From Ichthyosporea sp. XGB-2017a (taxonomy: Eukaryota > Opisthokonta > Ichthyosporea), in assembly GCA_002811675.1 (NCBI GenBank), contig PDIM01010441.1:77404-108500 (forward strand): DNA of 31,097 bases, read 5' to 3'. Below are positions 20,494-30,834 of this stretch, piece after piece. Position 1 is the first letter of the stretch. Each line of letters opens with the position of its first letter. The translations under genes were made by a program, and so were the position numbers. The notes beneath the pieces were generated by a model. That model worked only from the letters and a program-made list of their open reading frames with translations. It did not search any database and was not told the DNA's origin.

Positions 20494-21776
20494 TTATCGG
20501 AAAAATCGACCAAATTTCCTATACCTTGAGAACAGAATGTAGAAGGCAGCAGAAGAGCACCCGCCAACGTATACACCCGCATTTTTGTCTGCCCCATTTC
20601 CAAATGCCATCTTTGATGATCCAACGAATCAAAACACATGAAAGGTACCAAAGGGTTAGCAAGCTATTAGTGTACCCGAGCAAGACCATTTCCATCTAAA
20701 TTTCACAAAGAAAACTTACCTTGTATGCATCTAACGCAAATATGCCACTCACAATGAGGATGGGCGGAACAGGCAGAACAAAAAACAGCATTATTGAAGA
20801 CTGTGGATAAAGCACAGCATAAAGGGAAGCTGTTGCCATAATCCCCCCCGAAGCCCCCGTGATCGGGCTGTTCTTTATGCTGCTGATGAAAAAGCTATTG
20901 CGAAAGTTTCTTTTGCCCGATTCCGGAAGCTGGTCATACTTGTATGCCAGAGTCATTAGAGCACCACCTATATTGCCCAAAATATAGGCTGTAACGAAAG
21001 GTCTCACCCCAACAAAACTCATAATGGGTTCACTCATGCTGTAAAGGAAAAACATGCTCAGACCAAACCTAAGGGGCTCTGTGTATGTAAGGCTATATGT
21101 AACTAGTGTATGGAGTCTAAGTGCCTCTATATTTGCTAATGAGCAGGTGAAGTGCTTTGACAAAAAATCAAGTAAATCACTCTTTCTCAATTGTCTTTGC
21201 CTCATAAATCCATACTGCCACAGCAGAAAAACCACACTATTACACCCAATAATGGCATAAGTAACATGCTTAGGATTGTGAAATTCGAACCCTCCCCCGT
21301 TCCTGGTCATAAGAGAAAAAGAACGCTAAAATGGTTCCAAAGTTCAACAGAAGTTAGTCTTCTTCCATTAAAACAGATCTATAAGAAAAAAATAACATTA
21401 TCCTTACTTTTGATATGCCATTGAAAACTCGCTTTAGTCCATCTTCCATTGTCATATCCCTTCTCCCAGTCCACAGACTTCTAGTTTTATCCCCAACCTT
21501 GACATTACTTAACCCCTTTCTTAAGCTTTCACTTTTCGCAGCGAAAATATTGTATCCCGAAGCCCGTGAATGAAAAAGTTTGGTGTTCTTAATCCCATTA
21601 TTCAGGTTCGAACACGTCTGGCCCATCGCCCATGCGCCCAAAGACTTCAATCCCCCCGACCCTACATAGTCCAGTCTATTACACATGGAATGAAACACTC
21701 CTTTCCCAGAAACCCCCACAGTAATGTAAGCTACTCCACCCCCACCGGCAGCAGCTCTTCCCATCCACATCCACAT
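20494..21776 (-). CDS. PARL/Pcp1-like mitochondrial rhomboid, probably a pseudoprotease
   Basis: Three exons: 21776-21408, 21325-20720 and 20610-20494, with introns of 82 and 109 nt, all joined in phase 0. The first ATG of the exon gives 363 residues. The N-terminal part (1-123) is basic and low in acidic residues, consistent with a mitochondrial presequence. Membrane helices begin near HVTYAIIGCNSVVFLLWQYG. The rhomboid serine motif is present as TGASGG (Ser282). The exon 2/3 junction (LDAYK, then MAFG) aligns well with PARL in the loop before the last catalytic helix. In that helix the usual AHLGG is VYVGG, so the catalytic histidine is Tyr339. The conserved His, His and Asn of helix 2 are Tyr204, Arg209 and Ser213. 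Hydrolysis is unlikely if the model is right. Two further in-frame ATGs (21770, 21764) could be the start. Confidence 0.78.
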
Positions 21777-21903
21777 CCTATACACACTGAAACCCACTAC
21801 AAAGCAACCACTGTCTCAAGATTTTGCACACTTTTTGCACTCAAAACTGCACAAAAACTAAAACACATGCACAAGAAAAAAAAAAGAACATTCTGGAACA
21901 AGC

Positions 21904-21954
21904 AAAAAAAAAAAAAAAAAAATTCGGAAAAAAAAAAAAAAAAAAAAAAAAAAA
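21904..21954 (+). repeat. Interrupted poly-A tract
   Basis: 19 A, then TTCGG, then 27 A. Short ORFs on either strand here are artefacts of the homopolymer. Confidence 0.9.
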
Positions 21955-22211
21955 CCGATAGACGACGACGTCGAGGCCGATCTGAAAATTATTACAAATA
22001 AAAAGTTGCGTACAGTGTACTTGCAAGTTGCAAGGCACAGCTGATCATGATCTGCAGGTCGATCCACTTGGATGGCCTTTTGCCTTGCATGACAAATAAG
22101 ACCTGCCATTGGCTTTTGATTAATTCTCTTTTGCAGGGAAATTCTTCGTTGTTGTTTTGGGCCCTCCCTCCCTCCTTCTTAAAATTAGTCTCGGGTGGGT
22201 GTTTGTTTGTG

Positions 22212-22219
22212 TATAAAAT
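22212..22219 (+). promoter_or_regulatory. TATA box of thioredoxin
   Basis: TATAAAAT lies about 151 nt upstream of the ATG at 22370 and is followed by a long G-run (about 22226-22245). Confidence 0.55.
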
Positions 22220-22369
22220 GAGTTTGGGGGGGGGGGGAGGGGGGCCTTTCAGCGTCTTCACCAGAAAAGAAAAGTTTAGTGAATGTAAATCAGAGATTTG
22301 ATTTTGTGTAATTATTATTTTCAAATTGTTATTGAAAATTTTTGTGATTCATATATTTTTATTTTAAAA

Positions 22370-22690
22370 ATGTCTACTGTAAAGGTTAAAAGTAGTGAGC
22401 ATATGAAAAAGAACCTCAATGATAACGAGTGGGTTCTTGTCGATTTTTATGCTACCTGGTGTGGTCCCTGCAAAGATATTGCCCCCAAACTCGAAGAGCT
22501 TGCTGCTCAGTACGCCGGCAAACTTGTTGTTTTGAAGGTCGATATTGATGAGCATGAAGACATTACCGAAGAGTTTCAAATCACTGCAATGCCAACATTC
22601 AAATTGTTCAAAAGCGGAAAGGTTGTTGATACCATGATGGGAGCTAATCATGCCAAATTGGTAGAGTTGGCCAAGAAGTGTGAAGCTTAA
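22370..22690 (+). CDS. TRX: Thioredoxin
   Basis: A single-exon gene of 106 residues, the usual length for a cytosolic thioredoxin. The redox centre WCGPC is intact and sits in VLVDFYATWCGPCKDIAPKL, and the cis-proline motif is present (TAMPTFKLFKSGK). It reduces disulfides in target proteins and is itself recycled by thioredoxin reductase. No targeting extension is seen from this ATG. The open frame continues upstream only through non-ATG codons, so the ATG at 22370 is the natural start. AATAAA at 22765-22770 is the likely poly(A) signal. Confidence 0.95.
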   Translation: MSTVKVKSSEHMKKNLNDNEWVLVDFYATWCGPCKDIAPKLEELAAQYAGKLVVLKVDIDEHEDITEEFQITAMPTFKLFKSGKVVDTMMGANHAKLVELAKKCEA

Positions 22691-22764
22691 ATCGAAAAAG
22701 TAATAGTATACAAAGAATAGCTAGTGCTTAAAGTATGTAATATTTATCGCTTCTCATTAAAATC

Positions 22765-22770
22765 AATAAA
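22765..22770 (+). terminator. AATAAA poly(A) signal, thioredoxin
   Basis: Lies 75 nt after the stop codon and faces the leftward signal of CCT3 about 42 nt further on. Confidence 0.55.
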
Positions 22771-22811
22771 CAAGCCAGTGATTTCTTTGATATCCTTTTA
22801 AGAGGACTTCT

Positions 22812-22817
22812 TTTATT
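22812..22817 (-). terminator. AATAAA poly(A) signal, CCT3
   Basis: Reads AATAAA on the minus strand, about 170 nt beyond the CCT3 stop. The transcripts of CCT3 and thioredoxin probably end very close together or overlap. Confidence 0.5.
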
Positions 22818-22989
22818 TACTTTGAATTATGAATAGTCTATATTCCAATAGTCTTTTTTCTTGTGTTTGGCAATTACATATTATTACGGGTTTTACAGAA
22901 AATAGAGAAGGCCCTTTTAGGCTTACTCCTTTCGGACAATTATTGCCAGAGTTGCTATCTACACCAACGATATCTGCTTCTTTTCCCAT

Positions 22990-24687
22990 TTACTGTTCCT
23001 TTCGCTTCAGTCCAGAAACGATATCATCAATTCTCAACAACATCATTGCCGTTTCAACAGCCGTTTTTAAGGTCTGACTCTTCACAGCATATGGCTCCCA
23101 AATTCCGAATTCTTCCATATTCACAATGTTTCCTGTTTCTCCATCAATTCCCCAAGCATGACGTTCCATTGAATCGCTGGATGCGTGCTTAGCTCTAACA
23201 GCGGTCAGGGTTCGAATCATGTTTCCTCCACAGTTTTCAATCAAAGTCTTTGGAATAACTTCCAAAGCTTCAGCAACAGCCTTGTAAGGCCACTGCATAA
23301 CACCTTCGATAGATTTGGCTTTTTCGTACAAGGCCAAAGAGAGAGCAATTTCAGTAGCACCGCCACCAGGAACCAAACTTGGATTCATAATAACATTTCT
23401 CGCAACATTCATGGCATCCAACAAGTTTCTCTCAACCTCCATCAAGATATCCTTACTTGCACCTCTCAGCAGAATAGTGCAGGCCTTGGGATCCTTGCAT
23501 TCAGTAATAAAAGTAAAGTATTCATCTCCAAACTTTTTGATTTCGAACAATCCAGCCCCAGTACCAACGTCAGATTCTTTAATTTCGTCTGTGCGGTTGA
23601 CAATAGTGGCACCGCAACAGCGGGCAACTCGGTTGTTATCCGACTTTCTGAGACGACGCAAAGCAGTAATTCCATGCTTGACAAAGTAATGCTGCGCAAG
23701 ATCAGAGACACCTTTTTCTGTGATGACTAAATCAGGCTTCATCTTAATAATATCATTGCAAATATTTTCGATGTACTCTTCTTCCATACGCAAGATCGTG
23801 CTCCAATCTGATTCTTTCGAAATTTCGATGTTAGTCTGACTTTCCCCTTTTTTGTACTCAAGAGGGCAATCAAGAAGAATGATTCTTGGATTCTCAATTC
23901 TTCTCTTCATTTTTGGATGAGTAACATCCTTATTGAACATAACTCCTGAAAGAACTTGGCAATCCTCTAACTCACCACCAGGGATCTTTTCTACTTTTGC
24001 GTAACGCTTAATGTCGACTTCTGTTCTTCCATTTTCAACCAACCTAACACACTTCACAGCTTGCAAAGCAATGTTACATGCAATATCAGACCATCTCTTC
24101 ATAAACTTTGTTCCCAAAGAGCTTTTTACAATTTTAAGCATTTCTTCGTTGTCCTCGATATTCACAGGTTTGCTAATTTCATTTTTCAAAATTTCAAGCA
24201 TGTCATCAAGTGCCTTGGCATAAGCTTTAACGATAACTGTAGGGTGTAAGTTTTGTCTTTCCAAGAAAGGTTCTGCTACTCTTAACATTTCCCCGGTTAA
24301 GATAATAACGGATGTAGTTCCATCTCCGACCTCTTCGTCTTGGGTTCTGCTAATTTCAATCATAGACTTTGCTGCAGGGTGAGAAACATCGATTTCACGA
24401 AGAATAGCATTTCCATCGTTTGTCATCACAATTCCTCCCATAGGATCTAACAGCATTTTTAACATAGCCCGAGGTCCCAAACAAGTTCTGATAACATCCG
24501 AAACTGCTTTAGCAGCACCAACATTACCCAATTGGACTTTTCTTCCAGATTCCCTCTGGACATTGGTATCTAAGAACAATTGGGGAAAAAGGGTAAAATA
24601 AAAAGTTAATCACACATTCCATAAAAAATACGCTTACGTTTGTTGTTAGTCGAAATACATACTCATAACAATGACAGGCTGCTGCAT
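22990..24687 (-). CDS. CCT3: CCT3, gamma subunit of the cytosolic chaperonin TRiC/CCT
   Basis: Two exons: 24687-24663 (only 25 nt, encoding MQQPVIVM plus one base) and 24569-22990. The 93-nt intron has a GTATGT donor and a CTAAC branch-like site. The protein has 534 residues, close to other CCT gamma subunits. Matching gamma-type stretches include NTNVQRESGRKVQLGN, LLDPMGGIVMTNDGNAILRE, the ATP site EVGDGTTSVIILTGEML, VEKIPGGELEDCQVLSGVM, and GGNMIRTLTAVRAKH near the C-terminus. CCT folds actin, tubulin and other cytosolic proteins as a double eight-membered ring. The tiny first exon restores the conserved N-terminus, which the unspliced frame lacks because it has no ATG. The C-terminal tail is short. 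Confidence 0.95.
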
Positions 24688-26199
24688 CTTGAAAATATTC
24701 ACTGGAACTTTTTAAAGCGAAACAGATTAAGATATTTATAATACGAGTCAAACAGAATAACTAAATCAAGACCAATCAAATAGATTTCCAAGCGTACTTT
24801 CCACGTCGTGCTCCCAAAGAATCCACTTAAATCCGAAAATAAACAAACGTACAAAACAACTAACCAAAAGAAACTGACGGCATTAAAAAAAAAAAAAGGA
24901 AAGAAAAACAAAAGGAGAGTCAAAGGTGGGCAGTCAAACAAAACAGACAACCCATGAAAGAGAAAAAAAGTTTTGAGCAAAACGTCCAAAACCAACAAAA
25001 CAAGAAGCCGCCGCGTGTTTTAGTTCATGTATGGAATTTTGGTAATTAGCAAAAGCTAAGGTTTTGGTGTAAATAGGGTAAAGTAGGGTATAGGAAGGAT
25101 AAGGTATTTCATCTGATGGAGGTGAATCAATGCAGCATTGCCCTTTTTTTGTTTTAAAACACTCGAGCATACCGCGAGGAGTCTCCTTTTTGAAGACAGT
25201 CATCGGAACAGCAGACAGCTGTGTCGAAGCTTTTTTTCACGATCGATGCAGGCAGCTCCTTCATGAGTCGACTGTCGACTGTCGAGGCTCGAGCGAATAA
25301 AATTCGTAGAGCTAGTAGCTGTAGCTGTACAGACAGAGTACGTATGGTAGCTGAGGTATCCATGCATTTTTCTGTTTTCTTGGACAGACATGAGCTATAC
25401 ATTCTGACCTATTCTGACATTTGGTATCGCAATTTTCTTCGTGAATTGAGATTTTTATTATTGAGACTTTTCATACAAATTCCAAAAACATCCAAATGAA
25501 CGCTAAACTAAACAATAAATATAATTGGTTTCGCTTTCTATTTCTTATTTTTTTTGTATGGAGATTTCCATACAAAGCGGCTTTTTATTTTATTTTTTAT
25601 TTTTAATTTCTTTGTCATTTTTTTCTTCCAACAATAGTAATATTGTTTGCCTTTTCTGTCTGTTTGTTGTAAGCTTTTCTTTCATGTTGTGTGTGTGTGT
25701 TAGCTATTAATTTAAGATACTTGGCTAAAGAAAGCGTGTTGACCATGTTGCCCATTCCTCAATCAGAAATCTACTTTGCTGTTTTGTAAATGCCAGAGAA
25801 AGCCCAAGTTACGTGCTTTTAAAAGGATCAAAACGGATGGTTTTGACCTTTTTACCACTGGAGGACCTATTGTTTTAATGAATTATCACTATTCTCTTCA
25901 ATATATATTGCATGCGCTAAATCTATGTATATCAACCACATAAACTTCTTGACAATGACAATAAAAAACGATCTTATGTGTTTGAACTTCGTCTTTCTAG
26001 AGGAAGTCATTGATGCTCCCCAGAATATGCTCACAAAATGATAACTTCATAGCGTTGCGATAGATATGCCCCATTAAAGAAGACAATGCAGGCCTGAGGG
26101 AGGAGAGGTACCAAAAATTTAAGCATCCAAAAAGCGAATTAAATCTCAACCTAGATTTAGTCAGGGTTGTTTCTATGAAAAAGTGTCAAAGACCAGCTT

Positions 26200-26217
26200 C
26201 TTAAGCCCTGGCTTAAG
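26200..26217. repeat. Inverted repeat, 8-bp arms
   Basis: CTTAAGCC, two bases, GGCTTAAG. A hairpin or a dimeric binding site is possible. Confidence 0.6.
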
Positions 26218-27958
26218 CTTGCCACGGTCCCTCCGCAAGCAGTAAAATAGTATTTCGACGATTAGCTGTTCTTTGTCTCCCCTCTTTCGTTAGAAAAAAG
26301 GAAATAATCAAAGATTCACAAAACAGGTGACGGCTAAAACAAGAATAAGTTTAAGATGCAGAGATTTCTTTTCAACGCTATGATTAATAAGCAAGTGTTT
26401 TTTATTTATTGTCTTTTCTTGAACATAATTAAAATACGAAATATAAAAAAAGCCAAACAATTGGCTATAGATCCTGCACACGGGATTTCAGACTTTTTTA
26501 ATCTAGTAATCCATTCCCACACTATTAATCCCCTGATTACAAGTAACCGCGAAAAAAAGAACGCAATTAACTTATATTACAAAGGTTTTGAATTTGAAAA
26601 GCTAAGTAACTTTTTCCCATTTATGTCGATATATATATATGTATTCTAGAGCTAAATGATAAAATGGGGCAAAAGTTACTTGTTAAGAAAGGGAAAATGT
26701 TAGAACCTCAGGGACACTTAAATACAAAAATAAAAAGGGATGGTTTAACAAAGTAGTGAGTGCAATTAATTAAGCATTCCCAAGGGCAACCACACGCATC
26801 ATATGATTTATTCTCTCGAGAAGTGGGAAACAGAGAAAGAAGGACAGAGCTAGGAAGGGCAAAGGAAGAGAAAAGGAGACAAGGAGAGGTAGACAAATTA
26901 ATCAATTAGACCAATTTTGAAAAGTAGTAAATGTATGGGAGAAGAATTGAATTATTGGATTTGCTTGCACCGCCCTCGTGTGCATAAATAATAGAAAAAG
27001 CCTCTTATATTTTTTCATTGACAAGAAAGGAACAAAAAAATTAAAATTATGGAAAAGAAGAAAAAAGGGAACAAAGAAATTAACGAAAATGGCTCACCAT
27101 TTCCAAAAGCAGCAAAAGTTTTTAACGAATGTCAAAAAAGATGTTTGAATTAACCCAAAAAATAGTCGCAATGAGGTAATTCCGGAAATAGACCCCTCGT
27201 GTCCAGGCGGAAGATTGGGGAGCCATCCAGCGCATTAAATCTAGAAATTAGCTCAAAAAAGGATTTTAATTTCCGCCACTGACAGTCTACGATTTATCAG
27301 GGTTACGGAAACATGTAAGCTTTAAAGACTGCGTCGGGGATCTGTAGAGCCCTTAAACCCCTAAACCAGTGGAAAATGAATCTGATATATATACACATAT
27401 CCATTTATAATTTATAAAACTCAAGAAAACAAAACTTCGTACTGACGAATTTTTTTTTGGTTTCTGGCGTTTGGCAATGGTAAGTTTTTTCAGCGTGTAT
27501 AAAATTATCGGAAAGTCGAAAGGAAAGTCCTTGCTTCTTTCTTGTGTTAATTTGACAAAAAAGGACAAAAGAAAACAAAAATAAGCAGTGCGCGCGAGAT
27601 TTTTGTCTAGCACGTCTGCTTGGTCTTCAAATCAAATCTCTATTTTCTATTGGATTTTTCTTACATTAGAAGTTGAACACTTATAAGCAATTTTTGATAT
27701 ACTAAATGAGAAAGTGCCTCTTAATCACTCGATATAACAAAAGGGTATAGTAAAGAGTCTTTTATTTTTTTTCAAACCGTACTACAAGGTATAGCCCTAG
27801 AGCTACATTTTTTGCACACGCGTTCATGTCAAGCAAGCAGCTCGAACCTACGTTGCCTAGGAAACACTATATTCATAGATTTCTGCAAAATTAGATATCA
27901 TCCTTGATATCGATCATTATCGCAGATTTTCATAGAACTATTTTTCAAAAATACTTCA

Positions 27959-27976
27959 TGTAATAATATTATTACA
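27959..27976. repeat. Perfect 18-bp palindrome
   Basis: TGTAATAATATTATTACA reads the same on both strands. It is AT-rich and lies 45 bp from another palindrome. Confidence 0.7.
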
Positions 27977-28020
27977 AATTGGTCATGCAGACCGTTGTAA
28001 AAAAAAATAGACCTGTGCAT

Positions 28021-28043
28021 CAGCCATCATGCATGATCGGCTG
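28021..28043. repeat. 23-nt inverted repeat
   Basis: A 12-bp perfect palindrome (ATCATGCATGAT) is flanked by CAGCC and GGCTG arms, with a single unpaired C before the right arm. Confidence 0.65.
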
Positions 28044-29646
28044 CGCGCATCAAAACTCAAAACCGAAAAACCATGCTCAATTTCATATATTTTTTGCAGA
28101 AACGCACAAGAGTCGTACTGTTGTTAAAAGAAAAAAAAAAAGACCTAAAAAGCAAAGTTTGGATAATGTGCGAGTCAAAGCTTGTTATTATAACCGAAGT
28201 CGAGGACCAAAGTGCGTTTGAAAAAATATACTGGCACGTACCCAAAATCTGATATGTAGATTATTAGCCAACAATTTTCATCACGAGACCATATAGAGGG
28301 GTTGGGTTTTGCTTTTCAAAGAGTTCAACGTGGCTAAATTCCATTTTTTACATAATACATCCAATAAGATTTCGAGAAAAAGAGTTCTTTGTAGGGCTAT
28401 ACCAAGTTAAGCTATTTCAACTTGATGTGCATTTCAATTTGCATTCCAAGACAAAGACGCAGAATTTACGGAGCATTTACACAGCATGTAAGCTAGACAG
28501 AAGTACTGTTTAGGAGAAGGAAGGGGAAGGGGAAGTGGATCAAAATATTTATACTTGTCGCTGGTATGTTTTAAACGGATTCCTTATAAAATAACGGGGA
28601 GAGGAATGGGGTACAAAAAAGAGTGGCATTTTAATTCATTTATATTTCTTTTTATTACGCGTGCACGGCCAAATTGAAGATTGTATATTCTGACCAATCG
28701 AAATTATTAAAAATTAGAAATTAAATATTTTGTGTGGTTTTTTTGTTCATTTGAATAATTTTAAGAGCATAAACAAAGGAGGAGGTTTAGTTTTAGGGCT
28801 TTACATGATAGCGTGAACAAGGAGCGTAAATTTCGGTAGTGCACCCATGACTCAAGTCTAAACCAAATTAAAAAAATCTCACAACAATACATAATTTTTA
28901 AAATATTTCCACGATCTTCATCGAAAGGGTGCTGCAAAATGGGGCGAACAGGTGTTAGACAAGGGTTGTGTACCCCTTGATTTAAAAAGATTTTCAAAAG
29001 CAAGATTCTATAGTTGAGCTATAGTTAAGGCCTCCAGGCAGCCGCTCACTGGGAGGGTCTAGATGTTAAAGAGGCTGATACTACGACATAGAGAGATCCT
29101 TAATTATGGAGTTTTTGTATAGAGGAAAATTTAGGGGATGGAGGTGATTTTTTGTATAAATACGAAGAGGGGCCGCGATCGGAGATGCAGAAAGTTCAGT
29201 TTTGAACTCGAAATTTTTTTATAAATCTGAAGTGTGAGATCTCTATTTGAAATCAAAATCCGGGTCACAACCACTGATTTGGATTTTTATTTTTGAATGA
29301 GATTTTGCATTCACGTTTAACTTTTTTAACCAAAGACAAATTACTTCTTCCCATTACTACCGGGATTTAGTTTTTTGAATAATTCTTTTGTTCCTCTCGA
29401 GGTTGAAAGATTTATAAGTTATTTATACACAAATCAATTTTACCATATATGGTAATTTTTGATTTATTTCTTAATTTAAGTTTTTTGGGTTTCTGAATTA
29501 AAAAGTTTGTTGTTTTTGTTTGTGTCAACATTGTTTTTTCTTCTGTACTATTAAACAACAAATAATATCCTTTCCCACCGAGTTTTTAAACTCAACCCTC
29601 TACTATTTTATAATATCTCCTTAATTAATCTTTTTATATATCGATA

Positions 29647-30834
29647 ATGGCTACTCTTACTGCAACCGGTAATAGGAACTCGATTCCAATGGACCATAAG
29701 CTGAAGGCGGGTGTTGATCTGGCAGAAGTTATCAAGTCACAGGATACGGCTCTTCAAATGGTGCACTTTATGCTTTCAAGAGTCAATGTGAACGAGTTTC
29801 TTCCAAAAACCAGAGCCTTATGTGAGTTTCTGAAAATGAATCCACAAATGTGCGCTAGTCTGTTGAAGGGTTCTATGCCGGTTGAACAGAAATGTGCCGA
29901 AGTGTTTTCCGGTTGTTTCGCTAAGCGTAACTTTGCAAACAAAAATACAGCAGAGATCAAGTCTATTTTAAAGAAAGGTCCTGCCTGTAGAAAGCGAAAG
30001 TTTAGTGAGGTTAGTAACGACTGTGAAAGTCAGAAGTCTGTGTGCTTCAATGGGAACAAACTTGAGAAAGTGAAATACATTCCAAACAAAGAACAACTGC
30101 GGGCCGGTAATCAGTTGAATGATAATGAATTTTTCTCAAAGTCACTGGATAAAGTCTTTTGGTCCAAGGATTATGGAATCAAGAAGCGCAAGTGTGCTGC
30201 TACGGGGGAAATTAGCAGCGTTCTTCCGTGCCTCAATAATCCTGCCAAATGCATGGGTAAAAGCTTTCTTTTGAAAGATGATAGTGTAGTTAAAGTTGTA
30301 CTTGTGTGCCGTGATACAATATTTGGTAAAATATTTACTCGTTTGGGTAAATTGACATCCAATACTGAAAAAGCTCAGCCTGCAACAAAGGCCAATTCTT
30401 TGCCAAAAACTTTGGCAGAAGAACTTGAAGCTCTGCATGGGTCTGATGGTGATGAGCTTGTGGAAACTGACCGCTATGTTAAAATCAACAAAAGTGATGT
30501 TATCTCAGAGTGTCGTATTGCATATGTGGAAGACACCATTTGCAACGAAACTGATAGCGAAACTGGCGGTGACTTCCGTGATCCTCCCGTTAAGGTGCAA
30601 AACTTTTACTATGCTTGGTATTACAATACCAGTCAGAAAAAACTGATTCCATATGACTTGGTCAGTAAGTCTCTAAAGATCTACTGGCCAGCTGACAAGA
30701 CTTCATACAGAGCCAAAGTAACTAATGTGGACTATGAGCATCAAAAGTTCTGTGTCTGCTATGAACTTGACAGCAGTGTTGAGTGGATCAGTCTCGCACA
30801 ACTCAGAGAACGCAATGAAATAGCGTTTGTCTGA
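29647..30834 (+). CDS. Nuclear-type protein with a C-terminal Tudor-like domain
   Basis: A single-exon gene of 395 residues that I cannot name. The C-terminal part (about 343-387) has a Tudor-like pattern, KIYWPADKTSYRAKV followed by CVCYELDSSVEWISL; such domains often bind methylated Arg or Lys. Basic clusters CRKRKF (114-119) and KKRK (179-182) look like nuclear signals. KSVCF (130-134) fits the K-x-V-x-F form of the RVxF protein phosphatase 1 docking motif, and the following EKVKYIP recalls docking regions of PP1 regulators. Residues 20-100 look helical (LPKTRALCEFLKMNP) and could be a TFIIS-N-like bundle, but this is a guess. The middle is Lys/Ser/Asp-rich. AATAAA at 30837-30842 begins 2 nt after the TGA stop. 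Confidence 0.75.
   Translation: MATLTATGNRNSIPMDHKLKAGVDLAEVIKSQDTALQMVHFMLSRVNVNEFLPKTRALCEFLKMNPQMCASLLKGSMPVEQKCAEVFSGCFAKRNFANKNTAEIKSILKKGPACRKRKFSEVSNDCESQKSVCFNGNKLEKVKYIPNKEQLRAGNQLNDNEFFSKSLDKVFWSKDYGIKKRKCAATGEISSVLPCLNNPAKCMGKSFLLKDDSVVKVVLVCRDTIFGKIFTRLGKLTSNTEKAQPATKANSLPKTLAEELEALHGSDGDELVETDRYVKINKSDVISECRIAYVEDTICNETDSETGGDFRDPPVKVQNFYYAWYYNTSQKKLIPYDLVSKSLKIYWPADKTSYRAKVTNVDYEHQKFCVCYELDSSVEWISLAQLRERNEIAFV

Larger units (their letters stand above)
21777..22369. other. Divergent promoter region, rhomboid / thioredoxin
   Basis: About 590 bp between two divergent starts. It contains two A-runs, a TATA element for thioredoxin and a G-run just downstream of that TATA. No gene is seen. 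Confidence 0.6.
24688..29646. other. About 5 kb without a recognisable gene
   Basis: I see no convincing coding region on either strand: frames are short, AT-driven and match no domain I know. I looked for tRNA B-boxes and U6/5S-like cores and found none that fold properly. The stretch does contain a 7-bp-period GTCGA cluster near 25267-25285, perfect or near-perfect palindromes at 26200-26217, 27959-27976 and 28021-28043, and a TATAAATA at 29155-29162. The last few hundred bases should hold the promoter of the next gene. Confidence 0.6.

Noticed and set aside
20388-20651. Minus-strand frame with a DHxxxHL segment resembling a rhomboid active-site helix
   Set aside because: It is out of frame with a better exon 3 whose join aligns with the PARL family, and its continuation does not look like the last rhomboid helix.
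21777-21797. Rhomboid start at 21797
   Set aside because: That codon is GTG; the nearest ATGs are at 21776, 21770 and 21764.
23205-23225. GGGTTCGAATC word resembling a tRNA T-arm
   Set aside because: It lies inside the CCT3 coding region and has no pairing arms.
26356-26649. 97-codon frame in the gene-poor gap
   Set aside because: It has AT-driven composition (Ile, Asn, Lys, Phe), no domain and no promoter signal.
27780-27900. Possible minus-strand tRNA, from a GGTTCGAG-like B-box
   Set aside because: The five bases on either side of the loop do not pair, and no acceptor stem is found.
27979-28221. 80-codon basic frame
   Set aside because: It has no similarity I recognise and overlaps palindromes and an A-run.
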